Shown one piece after another: positions 44,051-53,219 of a stretch of 64,000 bases of DNA. How positions within the stretch are numbered: position 1 is the first letter of the stretch; the number at the start of each line of letters is the position of its first letter. Position numbers and translations under genes: made by a program. Below the pieces are notes generated by a model, which had not been told where the DNA came from, ran no database searches, and was given only the letters and a program-made list of their open reading frames with translations. This DNA is from Streptomyces sp. CB02261 (GTDB lineage: Bacteria; Actinomycetota; Actinomycetes; Streptomycetales; Streptomycetaceae), in NCBI RefSeq assembly GCF_001905665.1, contig NZ_LIVX01000012.1:62001-126000 (forward strand). Direction: 5' to 3'.

Positions 44051-44485
44051 CTATCCGACCGTGCTTGTGAGAAACATCTGGAACTCTGCGGCGAGGTTTC
44101 GCATCTCCTCGCCGGCCGCATGCACGGTGGTGGTCTCGAAGTGCCACTCCTCGGACGGAGGCCGGTCGTGGATTCCCCACGTCAGGTGGACGTAGCCGCC
44201 CGGGCGGTGCTCCGCCGAGATCGTCAGGTCGCGTTCCAGGGAGCGCCAGCCGCGTGTTCCTTCCCAGCCGCGGAAGTCCTCGACCAGTGAGGAGAGGAAG
44301 GTGTCGAGGCCGTCGCCGCCCCACGTCCGCACCAAGGTCTCGATGCTCACCCACCGCCCGCGAGCTTTCACGAGGAAGTCGAGTGTGGGGTCTTCCCCAT
44401 AGGGTCTTGTCGGCTCGGAGAAGAGCAGGTGGACCGGTCTCGGTCCGGGCTCTCCCACGCGTACCGCGGGTCCATCTTCGGTCAT
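44051..44485 (-). CDS. DUF6228-like hypothetical protein
   Basis: The protein has 144 residues from an ATG at 44485. Features are VHLLFSEPTRPYGEDPTLDF near residues 18-37, SLVEDFRGWEGTRGWRSLER near 66-85, and the strand block HRPGGYVHLTWGIHDRPPSE near 93-112. The last block is the conserved core of the small DUF6228 family of Streptomyces. A soluble protein of unknown function; it could be an immunity-like protein, since several of these families are. No partner is adjacent. Confidence 0.65.
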   Translation of the reverse strand: MTEDGPAVRVGEPGPRPVHLLFSEPTRPYGEDPTLDFLVKARGRWVSIETLVRTWGGDGLDTFLSSLVEDFRGWEGTRGWRSLERDLTISAEHRPGGYVHLTWGIHDRPPSEEWHFETTTVHAAGEEMRNLAAEFQMFLTSTVG

Positions 44486-44584
44486 TTGAGCAGGCTAGAA
44501 GTCGTGGGGCTCGATGACCAGGTGATATACCCACACTGCCCCGGCCGCGGGCCGCGGGTGCCGCTTGCGGCATGATCGTCCGCC

Positions 44585-44700
44585 ATGGCTGTGGATCTTC
44601 CGCGGGAACTGGTCCCCGATGGGCTGTGGAAGATAGTCGCGCCGCTGGTACCGCCGTTTCGGCCCAGACAACAGGGCGGTGGGACAGCGCCGGTGGCGGA
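44585..44700 (+). pseudogene. N-terminal remnant of an IS5-family transposase
   Basis: ATG 44585 opens LPRELVPDGLWKIVAPLVPP, then FRPRQQGGGTAPVADR, the standard N-terminus of a common Streptomyces IS5 transposase. After ADR the family sequence stops abruptly. The C-terminal fragment at 16.5-16.7 kb is of the same broad family but is not contiguous. Confidence 0.7.
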
Positions 44701-45509
44701 CCGGACGGCACCTTCTACCAACCGCCCATACCGGCTACGGCTTGATTTGATCGATCCGACGCTGTTGGGATGCTCGATGATGAGCGGCAGCCGCCTTAGC
44801 TGCTCCTGGGGCGCGGCCATGTCGGCAAGGAACTCGGAGCCGAGCTCGCGCGTCGACCAGTTGGTGGATGAAGGGGCATGCGAGCGTGCTGAACTGAGGC
44901 ATTCTCAGCTAAACGAGTGGCTCAGGGCGGGAGCTTGGTCGTGCAGCCCCTGAGGGTCGCGGACTCGCGGGGGCTGCGGATCGGTGTACCGGTTTCGATG
45001 CCGAAGGCGCCGTCGTTGAAATGGTCAAGGCGCGTGCCCGCCGGTCGTCGCGCTACTTCGCGAGGCGTCCCGCTGAGCGCGCCTACCGACCGCCGGCCCT
45101 GGGGGGCACCAGCCGACCAGGCGAGAGCTCAGCCTCGTCAACCGGCTCGACCGTCGCCCGGGCACGGGTCAATTACGGCGCGGCGCGTTGCAGTAATGGC
45201 AGATCCTCCATGATCACGCAGCAACCCCAACCGTATGACCGTCATTAGATCGGTCTCGCCCTGGAGGCCGTTGCTGAAGACGGTTCAGTGACTCGACGAC
45301 CTGACAGATTGATATCTGAACTCAGGTCGATTTTGGCTGATTTCATCGCATCCCTGAGGCTCAACGGCTGTTATACCCGGTGTGGTTGATGTGATCTTGC
45401 TTAGTCTTGGCCTTCGCGCAAATGAAGTGGTGCTGCGGTTCACAGCGAGCTCTGTAGGAGCGGCCAGCGCAGGTGGCGCCAGGTGACTGCATATGCAACG
45501 GGAGACATC
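44701..45509. other. Intergenic tract upstream of the Tad operon
   Basis: About 800 bp without a convincing gene. The last 250 bp (45240-45500) are less GC-rich and likely hold the Tad operon promoter; no consensus boxes can be fixed. GGGAGA at 45500-45505 serves the GTG at 45510. Confidence 0.35.
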
Positions 45510-46121
45510 GTGACGACTCATACGCACATGCGACGCGTGCACCCTCGAACGGCGCCGCTCCGATCAGCGGGATCCGTCCTTCTCGCCGGTTCACTCTTCC
45601 TTGGGGGATGCGCCAGCGCTGAGAAGACTCCGGAAGCGAAGCCGCACACGACCTCCACCTCGTCGGTCACGTCGACCCCACCTAAGCCCGTCGCAGACCC
45701 GGTCGAGACCGCGAAGACGGAAGCGATCGCCACCTACCTTGCGCACTGGAAGGAAGTGGAGAAGCGCTACGCAGACAAGGCGGGCAAGGCTGGCAACATT
45801 GAGAAGTACGCGGCTGCAGCAGCTCTGGCGCAGGTTGAGACGGGCGCCGCCGATATGCGGAAAAAGGATGCGGTAGTCCTCGGCACCGTCACTGTGAACA
45901 ACCCGACCGCGACGAGTGCCGACATCGACCGCAAGGTCCCGCACGTCATTCTCTCAAGCTGCCTGGACATCTCTCGTTGGACCGTCACCGATGTGAACAC
46001 CCAGAAGCCGGCCGCCATGCCCAAGAACAGGCTCGTGCGGTACGTCATCAAGGCCACCATCGAGAAGTGGCCCGCAGGATGGCGCGTCATCCGCGACGAA
46101 CCGCAGGGTAAGTCGTGCTGA
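45510..46121 (+). CDS. Putative lipoprotein, first gene of the Tad operon
   Basis: I choose GTG 45510, four bases after GGGAGA; the product has 203 residues. The signal peptide has a basic start, the hydrophobic core SAGSVLLAGSLFLGG and lipobox LGGC, with Cys near residue 34. A Thr/Pro/Ser linker follows. The mature domain contains TAKTEAIATYLAHWKEVEKR and ends KWPAGWRVIRDEPQGKSC. This shape, an NTF2-like fold after a linker, recurs in lipoproteins beside Tad loci in Streptomyces. It is probably an outer-face accessory of the pilus machine. Confidence 0.65.
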   Translation: MTTHTHMRRVHPRTAPLRSAGSVLLAGSLFLGGCASAEKTPEAKPHTTSTSSVTSTPPKPVADPVETAKTEAIATYLAHWKEVEKRYADKAGKAGNIEKYAAAAALAQVETGAADMRKKDAVVLGTVTVNNPTATSADIDRKVPHVILSSCLDISRWTVTDVNTQKPAAMPKNRLVRYVIKATIEKWPAGWRVIRDEPQGKSC

Positions 46122-47005
46122 CCCCTCGAGCGGCAGCTACAGCCTTTCTCGCACTCAGCATGACAGCGATCTCTGTTGCCTCCGCCCAGGCAGACGGCCC
46201 CGACGGGGAAAGCGGTTCCCACTGTGGTCCCTTCTTCTGCGAGGTGGAAGTCGACGTGCCCGGTTCCGGCGGCGGCAGCGGCGGCGCGCCGGCTTCGGGC
46301 GGAACCTCCGGAGGAAGCGGAGGCGGAGGAGCGAGACCGGCCACCGAGCCGGTGTGCACGTACAAGAAGCTCGATCCGCAACCCATTGCCGGCAGCCTCG
46401 ACTGGGAGGGCCACGAACCCGACGACGGCGCCGTCTACGAGGAGCGCTGCACCTACGACAACGGCCTCACTGAGTTCACCAATGTGCGGAACATGTGGGC
46501 GGCTACACCACCCGCCGCAGTCGCTGTCGACCCGGCGACCCTCGCTCGTCAGGCAGTGGACCGAATGCTGCTGCGTGGACCGCAGATCGGCATCACCCCG
46601 AAGCCTGGCGGAAAGGGCGTGGTCGGCATGCCCGTGTACCTGTGGACCGAACGGGGCCCGGAGACATACGGGCCGAACGTCGCCTCGGCTTCAGCCGGTG
46701 GTATCACCGTGACCGCGACGGCACAGGTCAGCCGGATCGTGTGGAACATGGGCGACGGTAAGAGCGTCATCTGCACGACTCCCGGCACGCCCTACAAGGC
46801 CGAGTACGGCAAGCAGCCTTCTCCGGACTGCGGCCACCGCTACACCGCGCCCTCCTCCACCACCGGGATAGGCACGTATCACGTGAACGCGACATCGACC
46901 TGGACGATCGGCTGGCAGGCGACGACTGGACAGTCAGGGCAGCTCACCGAGACCAGGCAAAGCGCTGTGGACGTCACCGTCGCCGAGGTCCAGGTCCTCA
47001 ACTAG
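46115..47005 (+). CDS. Secreted Gly-rich protein of the Tad operon
   Basis: The GTG at 46115 overlaps the lipoprotein stop; the product has 296 residues. Signal peptide: AAATAFLALSMTAISVASAQA, with the cleavage site close to ADG. A short CGPFFCEVEV segment is followed by a Gly/Ser hinge at about 47-73. The rest is a beta-rich domain with SRIVWNMGDGKSVICTTPGT and TYHVNATSTWTIGWQA. The NMGDGK and HxYxxP-like elements resemble PKD-type domains. Likely extracellular and connected with the pilus; exact role unknown. Confidence 0.65.
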   Translation: MLTPRAAATAFLALSMTAISVASAQADGPDGESGSHCGPFFCEVEVDVPGSGGGSGGAPASGGTSGGSGGGGARPATEPVCTYKKLDPQPIAGSLDWEGHEPDDGAVYEERCTYDNGLTEFTNVRNMWAATPPAAVAVDPATLARQAVDRMLLRGPQIGITPKPGGKGVVGMPVYLWTERGPETYGPNVASASAGGITVTATAQVSRIVWNMGDGKSVICTTPGTPYKAEYGKQPSPDCGHRYTAPSSTTGIGTYHVNATSTWTIGWQATTGQSGQLTETRQSAVDVTVAEVQVLN

Positions 47006-47046
47006 TACGCGCACCGCCTGCACTTCCCCGAGAGGCAGTATCCCGA

Positions 47047-47739
47047 ATGGAAACCCCCGCCGCCCCGCCGGTGCCGCGTCCAGCCGGCTTGCGCACCGAA
47101 CTCCCGATCACCACCGTGGCCCCGGTGAAGAAGCAGCGCCGGTATGCCGCGGCTGCCCTGAGCACCGTCCTGGCCGTCGCTGCCGCCCTCGGCGCGGCCG
47201 CCGCGGTGTCCGCTGTCGGCGACCGCACGAAGGTGCTGGCCATCGCGAACGACGTCCCCGCCGGGCAGCCCCTGACGGACGCGGACATCGTCGTCGCGGA
47301 GGTCTCTGCCGACTCAGCCCTGGCCCCGATGCCTGCCACCGACCGGACGGTGGTGGTAGGCAAGCGCCCTGCCGTCGACCTGCGCAAGGGCAGCCTGCTG
47401 GTGGCCTCCCAGCTGCAGCCCGGCACCGGCCTGGGAGACGACAAGCAGCAGGTCGGTGTTCAGGTCAAGCGCGGCCAGGCCCCCGCCGGCTCCCTCGTCC
47501 CCGGCGACAAGGTCCTCGCGGTCACGGTCCCCGGCCAGGGCGAGCAGCCCACCGGCAAGGACGGTGCTGAGGCCCCGCCCACGTCGGTCAAGGCAATCGT
47601 GGTCTCCGTCAGCCGGCCCGACGCCTCCGGCGCCGTCGTCGTCAACTTGGCCGTCGCTCCATCGGACGGACCGCTGCTGGCCACCCGGGCCTCGTCCGGC
47701 CGCATCGCCCTGGTTCGCGACGTGCGGAGCGGGTCATGA
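47047..47739 (+). CDS. SAF-domain protein, CpaB/RcpC-like
   Basis: The protein has 230 residues. A membrane segment near 35-58 (AAALSTVLAVAAALGAAAAV) precedes a SAF domain: VLAIANDVPAGQPLTDADIV near 64-83 and VVVGKRPAVDLRKGSLLVAS near 105-124. CpaB/RcpC proteins line or gate the outer part of Tad pili. In Gram-positive bacteria they are membrane-anchored and act at the cell wall. The stop overlaps the TadZ-like gene (ATGA). Confidence 0.8.
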   Translation: METPAAPPVPRPAGLRTELPITTVAPVKKQRRYAAAALSTVLAVAAALGAAAAVSAVGDRTKVLAIANDVPAGQPLTDADIVVAEVSADSALAPMPATDRTVVVGKRPAVDLRKGSLLVASQLQPGTGLGDDKQQVGVQVKRGQAPAGSLVPGDKVLAVTVPGQGEQPTGKDGAEAPPTSVKAIVVSVSRPDASGAVVVNLAVAPSDGPLLATRASSGRIALVRDVRSGS

Positions 47740-48617
47740 CGGTCACCACACTGGTGAGCGCGAAGTCGTGCGGTGTCACCACCAGCGCCCTTGCGATGGC
47801 CCTGTCCTCCACGCGGCCCTCGCTGCTCGCCGAGTGCGACCCGGCCGGAGGCACTCTGCGCGCGGGCTTCTTCCAGGCCCAGATCACAGCCGGGACCGGC
47901 CTGTACCACCTCGCTGTCGCCGAGCGTGCCGGTGAGGATGCGCTCGCGCAGGCCTTCGCGAGCCACCTCGTCGGCCTCGACGCCTCCGGCCACCGCCAGG
48001 TGTTGCCCGGTCTGACCGACCCCGCCCAGGCCCCTGCCCTGGCACGGACCTGGCCCGCGCTGGCCCAGGTGATGCGGGTGCTGTCGGACGAGGGCGGATA
48101 CGACGTCATCATCGACGCCGGCCGACTGGCCCTGGAAGCCGGCCACCTCCACCCCACCCTGACCCCCGCACCGCTCCTCCAGGGAGCCGACCTGGTCCTG
48201 CTCGTCGTACGCGCCACCGATCAGTCCCTCACCCTGGCCCGGCACATGACGGAACCGCTGCGCAGCGAGCTCACCGACCGCGGCACCGGCGCCAACGCCC
48301 TGGGCGTCCTCCTCATCGAGGACGGCCCCCGCCGCGCCCACGAGGTCTCTGACGCACTGGGCCTGCCGGTCATGGTCGCGCTGCCCTGGGAGCCCGAGAC
48401 CGCCGCCTACCTCGCCGGCACCGGTCGCGCCCCCCGGAAGCTGAACAAGTCCCCGCTGTTGAGCTCCGCCCGCACCGCTCTCGGCCACCTGCAGGCGGCC
48501 GCCTCCCGCCGCGCGCTTCACCAGCAGTACCCGCCCGCCCTCCCGGCACCCACCCCCCACCAGATCGCCGGAGTGCTCCAGCGCCTGGGCCAGGGACGGG
48601 TGGAAACCCGTGGCTGA
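47736..48617 (+). CDS. TadZ/CpaE-like ParA-family protein with degenerate P-loop
   Basis: The protein has 293 residues. The expected Walker A region reads LVSAKSCGVTTSALAMALSS, lacking the second lysine of GKT. LAECDPAGGTLRAGFF follows as the switch I equivalent, and YDVIIDAGRLALEAGHL as the Walker B equivalent. Such deviant MinD/ParA proteins (TadZ/CpaE) localise the pilus machine at the membrane. Loss of the classic lysine is common in actinobacterial Tad loci, so this is probably functional. It overlaps both neighbours. Confidence 0.75.
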   Translation: MTVTTLVSAKSCGVTTSALAMALSSTRPSLLAECDPAGGTLRAGFFQAQITAGTGLYHLAVAERAGEDALAQAFASHLVGLDASGHRQVLPGLTDPAQAPALARTWPALAQVMRVLSDEGGYDVIIDAGRLALEAGHLHPTLTPAPLLQGADLVLLVVRATDQSLTLARHMTEPLRSELTDRGTGANALGVLLIEDGPRRAHEVSDALGLPVMVALPWEPETAAYLAGTGRAPRKLNKSPLLSSARTALGHLQAAASRRALHQQYPPALPAPTPHQIAGVLQRLGQGRVETRG

Positions 48618-50175
48618 CATCCAGCAGCGCCCCGACAGCCCGACAGCGCACGGTCCCGCAGACATCGCCGGACTGCTCGCCGGCCGCATCAGTACAGCCC
48701 GGGTCCCCAAGCCCGCAGCCGTACCTGGACCGGCACCCGCTCTGCCGGCTCCTGGTCGCCCGGAGACGGCCGTCAGTCCGGGCGCCGTCCCGAAGCTGGC
48801 CGGCCTGCCCGGGCAGCTGCCGGTGGGCTGGGATGTGATCGAGGCACTCCAGGCCGAGGTGTCCGCCGAGCTGTCCGCGCACGATCCAAGCCGCCTCCTC
48901 GAGGAAGACGACCGCAGGGCCCAGGCCCGCTCCATGGTGACCAAGGCCGTCGCGCGGTGGGCCTCGAAGTACGCACACGGCAACACCGCCCTGTCCGCGG
49001 CCGAAGAACACGCTGTCGGAGCAGCCGTGTTCGACGCGATGTTCCGCGGCGGCCGCCTCCAGGGCCTGCTCGACGAAGAGGGCGTCGAAGACGTCATGGT
49101 CGACGGCCTCCGCGCGCACATCGAGTACTACGACCGGCCGCGCCGCACCATCGATCGGGTCGCCGACTCCCACGAGGAGCTGATCACCTGGGTCAACCGG
49201 ATGGCGGGCCTGTCCGGTCACGGTGAGCGCGCCCTGACCCAGGCCACCCCCAATGTGGGCTTCCGCATGCCCGACGGATCCCGCGTCACCGCGAGCCTGC
49301 TCACCACCCGGCCGTCGGTGGTGATTCGAAAGCACCGCATCCGCCAGCACGGGATTGACGAGCTCGTCCAGTGGGGCTCGCTCAACCCGCTGCTGCGGGC
49401 CTTCCTCCTGGCCTGTGTCCAGGCGAAGCTCAACATCCTGGTCGTCGGCGACATGGGCGCGGGCAAGACCTCCCTGCTGCGCGCCCTGGGGCGGGAGATC
49501 CCGCCGGGGGAGCGGATCGCGACCCTGGAGTCCGACCGCGAGCTCTACCTGGATGAGCCCGGCCCGGAGGGCAAGCCGGGCCCCCTCACGTTCGCGTTCG
49601 AGGCCCGCCAGTCCAACGGCGAAGTCCGCGGGGGCAGCGCTTCCGGTGAAGTCACCATCGGCGACATGTTCCCCACCGCGCTGCGCTACAACGTGCACCG
49701 GGTGATCGTGGGCGAGGTCCGCTCCACCGAGGTCCTCCCCATGCTCCAGGCCATGTCCGCGGGCGGCTCCGGATCGATGTGCACCCTGCACGTCCGCCGC
49801 CCGCACGCGATCGTCTCCCGCCTGGTGCAGCTGTGCACCGAGGCCGGCATGCAGACCGAGGCCGCCAACCATTTGATCGCCTCCGCGATCGACGTGGTCG
49901 TCTACCTCACCTACCTCGACGAGACCGCGATCGGCGGCCGCAAGCACCGCTTCGTCTCTCACATCTACGAGGTCCACGACGTCGTCGGCGAAGGCGGACG
50001 ACCTACCACCAGCGAACTCTTCGCGCCCCACGGCATCGAACCCCGCGCGGTCTACCGCAATATGCCGTCCTTCATCGACCTCCTGGAGCGCACCGGTAGC
50101 TTCGACCGCCGCTGGCTGACCCAGAACCCCGACGGCGCCTGGGGCCCGCCCCTGAAGGTGGTGCAGCCGCGATGA
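48610..50175 (+). CDS. Tad pilus assembly ATPase (TadA/CpaF)
   Basis: The GTG at 48610 overlaps the upstream stop; the product has 521 residues. The N-terminal 180 residues are helical. Walker A is LVVGDMGAGKTSLLRALGRE near 277-296. The Asp box is near RIATLESDRELYLDE at about 303. Walker B is VIVGEVRSTEVLPMLQAMSA near 366-385. The His box is GSGSMCTLHVRRPHAIVSRL near 387-406. These define the secretion ATPase family that powers Tad/Flp pilin polymerisation. Cytosolic, working against the TadB/TadC platform encoded next. Confidence 0.92.
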   Translation: MADIQQRPDSPTAHGPADIAGLLAGRISTARVPKPAAVPGPAPALPAPGRPETAVSPGAVPKLAGLPGQLPVGWDVIEALQAEVSAELSAHDPSRLLEEDDRRAQARSMVTKAVARWASKYAHGNTALSAAEEHAVGAAVFDAMFRGGRLQGLLDEEGVEDVMVDGLRAHIEYYDRPRRTIDRVADSHEELITWVNRMAGLSGHGERALTQATPNVGFRMPDGSRVTASLLTTRPSVVIRKHRIRQHGIDELVQWGSLNPLLRAFLLACVQAKLNILVVGDMGAGKTSLLRALGREIPPGERIATLESDRELYLDEPGPEGKPGPLTFAFEARQSNGEVRGGSASGEVTIGDMFPTALRYNVHRVIVGEVRSTEVLPMLQAMSAGGSGSMCTLHVRRPHAIVSRLVQLCTEAGMQTEAANHLIASAIDVVVYLTYLDETAIGGRKHRFVSHIYEVHDVVGEGGRPTTSELFAPHGIEPRAVYRNMPSFIDLLERTGSFDRRWLTQNPDGAWGPPLKVVQPR

Positions 50176-50321
50176 CCGACCTGCAGAACACAAACCCCGG
50201 TGACCCGCGAAACCGCCTGCATCGACCCCACCGTCAAGGGCGCGGCTGTGGTCCTCGCAGGCCTGCTCGTGTGATGGCTTCACAGCTGATGACCGAACCC
50301 AAGATCCGGGAGGCGTGGTGA
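50172..50321 (+). CDS. Possible 49-residue small protein between tadA and tadB
   Basis: An ATG at 50172 overlaps the tadA stop (ATGA), and the frame's TGA at 50319-50321 overlaps the tadB GTG at 50318 (GTGA). It encodes an Arg/Pro-rich peptide ending ASQLMTEPKIREAW. Overlap at both ends argues for translation. A second frame here (VTRETACIDPTVKGAAVVLA) is also protein-like, so which one is real is uncertain. Confidence 0.35.
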   Translation: MTDLQNTNPGDPRNRLHRPHRQGRGCGPRRPARVMASQLMTEPKIREAW

Positions 50322-51238
50322 ACTCCTCGCAGCTCGCTCTGGTAGCCGCGCTGTGCGCCCTCGTCATGGTCCTCGCCGGCCTGCTCGCCGTGCGCGAGTG
50401 GCGCGGCCGCGTCGTGGACCCGGCGAAGCCCGCCTCCCGCCGCGCCAGCCGGATCCAGGCGGCGAAGGCAAGCCTGCCCGAGGCCTGGCAGAGCCGCTGG
50501 CGCGCCCTGGTCACCACCGCCGGGATCACCATCCTTGTGGTGTGGGCGTGGACCGGCTGGCCCGTTCACGGAGTGCTTGCCGGCGCTGCGGTCCTGGGCT
50601 TCCCTTTCCTCCTCAACCCAGGCACGGCCGCCGAGCAGAGGATCGAGCGGCTGGAGGCGATCGGTCAGTGGCTCAACGGGCTGGCGGGCATCCACACCGC
50701 GGGCATCAGCCTCGTGCAGACCATCCGCGCCAGCGCCCGCAACGCCCCCGCCCCCATCGCCGTCAACGTCCGGGCGCTGGATGAGCGGCTGCGCTCCGGC
50801 ATGGACTCCAAGCAGGCCTTCGCCTTGTTCGCGGACGAGCTCGGCGACGGTGTCGTGGACCATGTCGCGCTGCTGTTTCAGTCGCACGCGGCGAACATGG
50901 GACCCGGCCTGTCGACCGCGCTGGAGGCGCTCGCGGTGACGATCCACCAGCAGGCCGCCGACGCCCGCGACATCGAGTCCGACCGCGCCAAGATCCGCAA
51001 GTCCTCGCGCATCGTCTCGATCGTGATCTGCATCGTCTTCGTCGGCTGCATGCTCAACGAAGCCTGGTCCGCCTGGTACCAGTCCCCAGCCGGGCAGCTC
51101 GCCCTCGCGATCCTCGGCGGGCTCTTCGCCTGGACACTGGCCTGGCTGCGCCGGGCCGCCGCCACCAAGCCGGACCCCCGCCTCCTCAATCCGCTGACCC
51201 CGGCCGAGCCGGCCGCCGCGACGGGAGCCGCCCGATGA
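50318..51238 (+). CDS. Tad pilus platform protein TadB-like
   Basis: I choose GTG 50318 over 50315 because GGGAGG ends at 50313. The product has 306 residues. Membrane segments are near residues 8-25 (LVAALCALVMVLAGLLAV), 70-100, 230-250 and 260-280. The T2SSF domain between them contains LNGLAGIHTAGISLVQTIRA and DGVVDHVALLFQSHAANMGP. TadB and TadC form the inner-membrane platform on which the ATPase acts. The stop overlaps tadC (ATGA). Confidence 0.82.
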   Translation: MNSSQLALVAALCALVMVLAGLLAVREWRGRVVDPAKPASRRASRIQAAKASLPEAWQSRWRALVTTAGITILVVWAWTGWPVHGVLAGAAVLGFPFLLNPGTAAEQRIERLEAIGQWLNGLAGIHTAGISLVQTIRASARNAPAPIAVNVRALDERLRSGMDSKQAFALFADELGDGVVDHVALLFQSHAANMGPGLSTALEALAVTIHQQAADARDIESDRAKIRKSSRIVSIVICIVFVGCMLNEAWSAWYQSPAGQLALAILGGLFAWTLAWLRRAAATKPDPRLLNPLTPAEPAAATGAAR

Positions 51239-52125
51239 TCCCCATGGAAGCGGTCCTGCCCGCCGCGGCCGCCGGAGCCCTCACCGGCGTCGCCATCCGC
51301 GCCCTGTGGCCGGTCCGGCCCGATGTCGTCTCCGTCATGGACCGGCTCGACGCCGACCACATCGCCCGCCAGCCCAAGATCACCGCCACTAGCACCGGGT
51401 CCCTGCCCGAGAGGGTCGGCACCCGCCTCCTGGCGGGCTTCGGCGAGCGGATCACACTGCCCGTCCGGGACCTCGCCCTCCTGCGGATCAGCCCCGCCGA
51501 GCACCTCGGCAAGCGGGCCCTGTTCGCGCTGTACGGACTGGTCCTGCCGCAGCTGGCCGGTGCGCTCCTGTCCATGCTGGGAGTGAGCCTGCCGTTCGTG
51601 ATGCCAGCCGCCGCAGGCCTCGGCCTGGGCGCCCTGTTCTGGCTGTGGCCCGGGCAGGAGGTCAAGAACGAAGCTGCGGCCGCCCGCCTCGTCGTACGGC
51701 ACGCCGCCGCCAGCTACCTCGACCGCGTCGCCCTGGCCCGCATCGCCAACTCCGGCGCCGCCCAGGCCCTGACCGACACCGCAGACGTGGGTGACGGCTG
51801 GATCTTCGAGCGGATGCGGCAGGCGTTCTACGAGGCCGACCTCGCCGGCGTCACCGTCTGGGACGCCCTCAAGCAGCTCGGCGAAGAGCTCGACATCCCA
51901 GAACTCACCCGGCCCGCCGACACCCTCGCCCTCGCAGGCGACGGCGCCGCCGTCTACACCACCCTCCAGGCCCAAGCCCGCCAGCTGCGCGTCGCGATCC
52001 TCTCCGACGCCAAAGCCCAAGCCAACGAAGCCAGCACGAGCATGGTGCTGCCGGTGACCTTCGCGGTCCTGCTGATGCTCGTCTTCGTCGTCCTGCCACC
52101 CGTTGTCTCGATGTTCAACGGCTGA
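51235..52125 (+). CDS. Tad pilus platform protein TadC-like
   Basis: The protein has 296 residues. An N-terminal hydrophobic helix is near 6-22, a pair of membrane segments near 95-140 (LYGLVLPQLAGALLSMLGVS; AAAGLGLGALFWLWPGQEV), and a C-terminal segment near 270-292 (VLPVTFAVLLMLVFVVLPPV). The cytosolic T2SSF-like domain includes WIFERMRQAFYEADLAGVTV. Short pilin gene follows after 17 bp. Confidence 0.82.
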   Translation: MIPMEAVLPAAAAGALTGVAIRALWPVRPDVVSVMDRLDADHIARQPKITATSTGSLPERVGTRLLAGFGERITLPVRDLALLRISPAEHLGKRALFALYGLVLPQLAGALLSMLGVSLPFVMPAAAGLGLGALFWLWPGQEVKNEAAAARLVVRHAAASYLDRVALARIANSGAAQALTDTADVGDGWIFERMRQAFYEADLAGVTVWDALKQLGEELDIPELTRPADTLALAGDGAAVYTTLQAQARQLRVAILSDAKAQANEASTSMVLPVTFAVLLMLVFVVLPPVVSMFNG

Positions 52126-52142
52126 ACCCAAGGGAGAGAACC

Positions 52143-52328
52143 ATGCACATCCGCGCCCTGACCACCGTCCTCGCCGCCCGCTGGGAGCGACTGAAGAAGG
52201 GCGGCGACGCCGGCCAGACCTCGGCTGAACTCGCCGTCATCGCCGGCGTCGTCATCGCCATCGCCATCGCGGTCGTCGCCGCGATCAAGACCTTCACCGA
52301 CGCCAAGATCCCGCTCATCAGCGGCTGA
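52143..52328 (+). CDS. Flp-type pilin
   Basis: The protein has 61 residues. After a basic leader the sequence reads GDAGQTSAELAVIAGVVIAI. The prepilin processing site fits between Gly and Gln, with the conserved Glu at +5, followed by a continuous hydrophobic helix (AGVVIAIAIAVVAAIKTF). The mature pilin would be about 36 residues, short even for Flp pilins. It is the main pilus subunit candidate. No prepilin peptidase gene lies in the window, so processing must rely on one elsewhere. Confidence 0.82.
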   Translation: MHIRALTTVLAARWERLKKGGDAGQTSAELAVIAGVVIAIAIAVVAAIKTFTDAKIPLISG

Positions 52329-52356
52329 AACCAACCACGACGAGGAGGGGAGCGGC

Positions 52357-52779
52357 GTGAAAGACCAGGTCAGCAACCGGCGGCGGCGCCTACGCGCACG
52401 CCGGCGACACGAGGGCGACCGTGGCTCAGGCAGCGTGGAGCTGGCCGTGCTCGCCGTCATGGTGCTGTTCCTGGTCTTCGCCGCGATCCAGACCGGCATG
52501 TACTTCCACGCCCGCTCCGTCGCCCGCTCCGCAGCCACCCAGGGAGCGGAGGCCGGACGCCAGCTCGGCGCCAGCACCGGCGACGGCGTCGCCCAGGCCC
52601 AGGAACTCCTCGCGAAGTACGGCAGCGTCCGCGGGGCGAGCGTCTCCGCCGAAGGCAGCGGCCCGGAGCAGATCCGCATTACCGTCCGCGGCACCGTCGC
52701 AACCCTGGTCCCCGGCTTCGAGCTGGACGTCGTCCAGAGCGCTGAGGCTCCAGTCGAGCGCTGGGTGGCGGCGCAATGA
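52357..52779 (+). CDS. TadE-like minor pilin
   Basis: The GTG start follows GGAGGGGAG. The product has 140 residues. A long basic N-terminus precedes GDRGSGSVELAVLAVMVLFL, with a G-S-G-S-V-E processing site (Glu at +5) and a hydrophobic helix. The outside domain is an alpha-beta sandwich (SAATQGAEAGRQLGAS). Its stop overlaps the next gene. Confidence 0.8.
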   Translation: MKDQVSNRRRRLRARRRHEGDRGSGSVELAVLAVMVLFLVFAAIQTGMYFHARSVARSAATQGAEAGRQLGASTGDGVAQAQELLAKYGSVRGASVSAEGSGPEQIRITVRGTVATLVPGFELDVVQSAEAPVERWVAAQ

Positions 52780-53219
52780 CACAGGCCCCGCACTACAACT
52801 GGCGTGAGGACCGCGGAAGCTACTCGGTGGAGACCGTCATCCTCGCGCCAGCCATCATCGCCCTCATCCTCCTCATGATCGCCTTCGGACGAGTAACCGA
52901 TGCCTCCGGCGCCGTGGACGGCGCCGCCCGCGCGGCCGCCCGCGCCGCCTCCCTCGAACGGGAAGCCGGTGCCGCGCAGGCAGCCGGGGCGGCGGCCGCG
53001 ACCCGCAGCCTCAACGGTGAAGGGATCCGCTGCGCCTCCTCCAGCGTCTCGGTCGACACCTCCGGGTACAGCCTCGACATCGGCCAGGAAGCCACCGTCC
53101 GCGTCACCGTTGCCTGCACCGCACCGCTCGGCGAGATCGGACTGCCGGGGCTCCCGGGATCCCGCACGCTCCAAGCCTCGTGGACCAGCCCGATCGACTC
53201 CTACAGAGGCCGCCAGTGA
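52776..53219 (+). CDS. Second TadE/TadF-like minor pilin
   Basis: The protein has 147 residues. REDRGSYSVETVILAPAIIA shows the G-x-x-x-x-E processing site followed by a hydrophobic helix. Like the preceding gene it has a small Ala-rich external domain with one Cys pair (residues about 87 and 112). The stop overlaps the TadG-like GTG at 53216. Confidence 0.8.
   Translation: MTQAPHYNWREDRGSYSVETVILAPAIIALILLMIAFGRVTDASGAVDGAARAAARAASLEREAGAAQAAGAAAATRSLNGEGIRCASSSVSVDTSGYSLDIGQEATVRVTVACTAPLGEIGLPGLPGSRTLQASWTSPIDSYRGRQ

Noticed and set aside
44900..45260. Plus frames rich in Arg, Ser and Pro upstream of the Tad operon
   Set aside because: No start signal, no motif and conflicting frames; likely non-coding debris.
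47460..49121. Minus-strand open frame across the TadZ/TadA genes
   Set aside because: Antisense shadow with no motif; the plus-strand genes have clear ATPase signatures.
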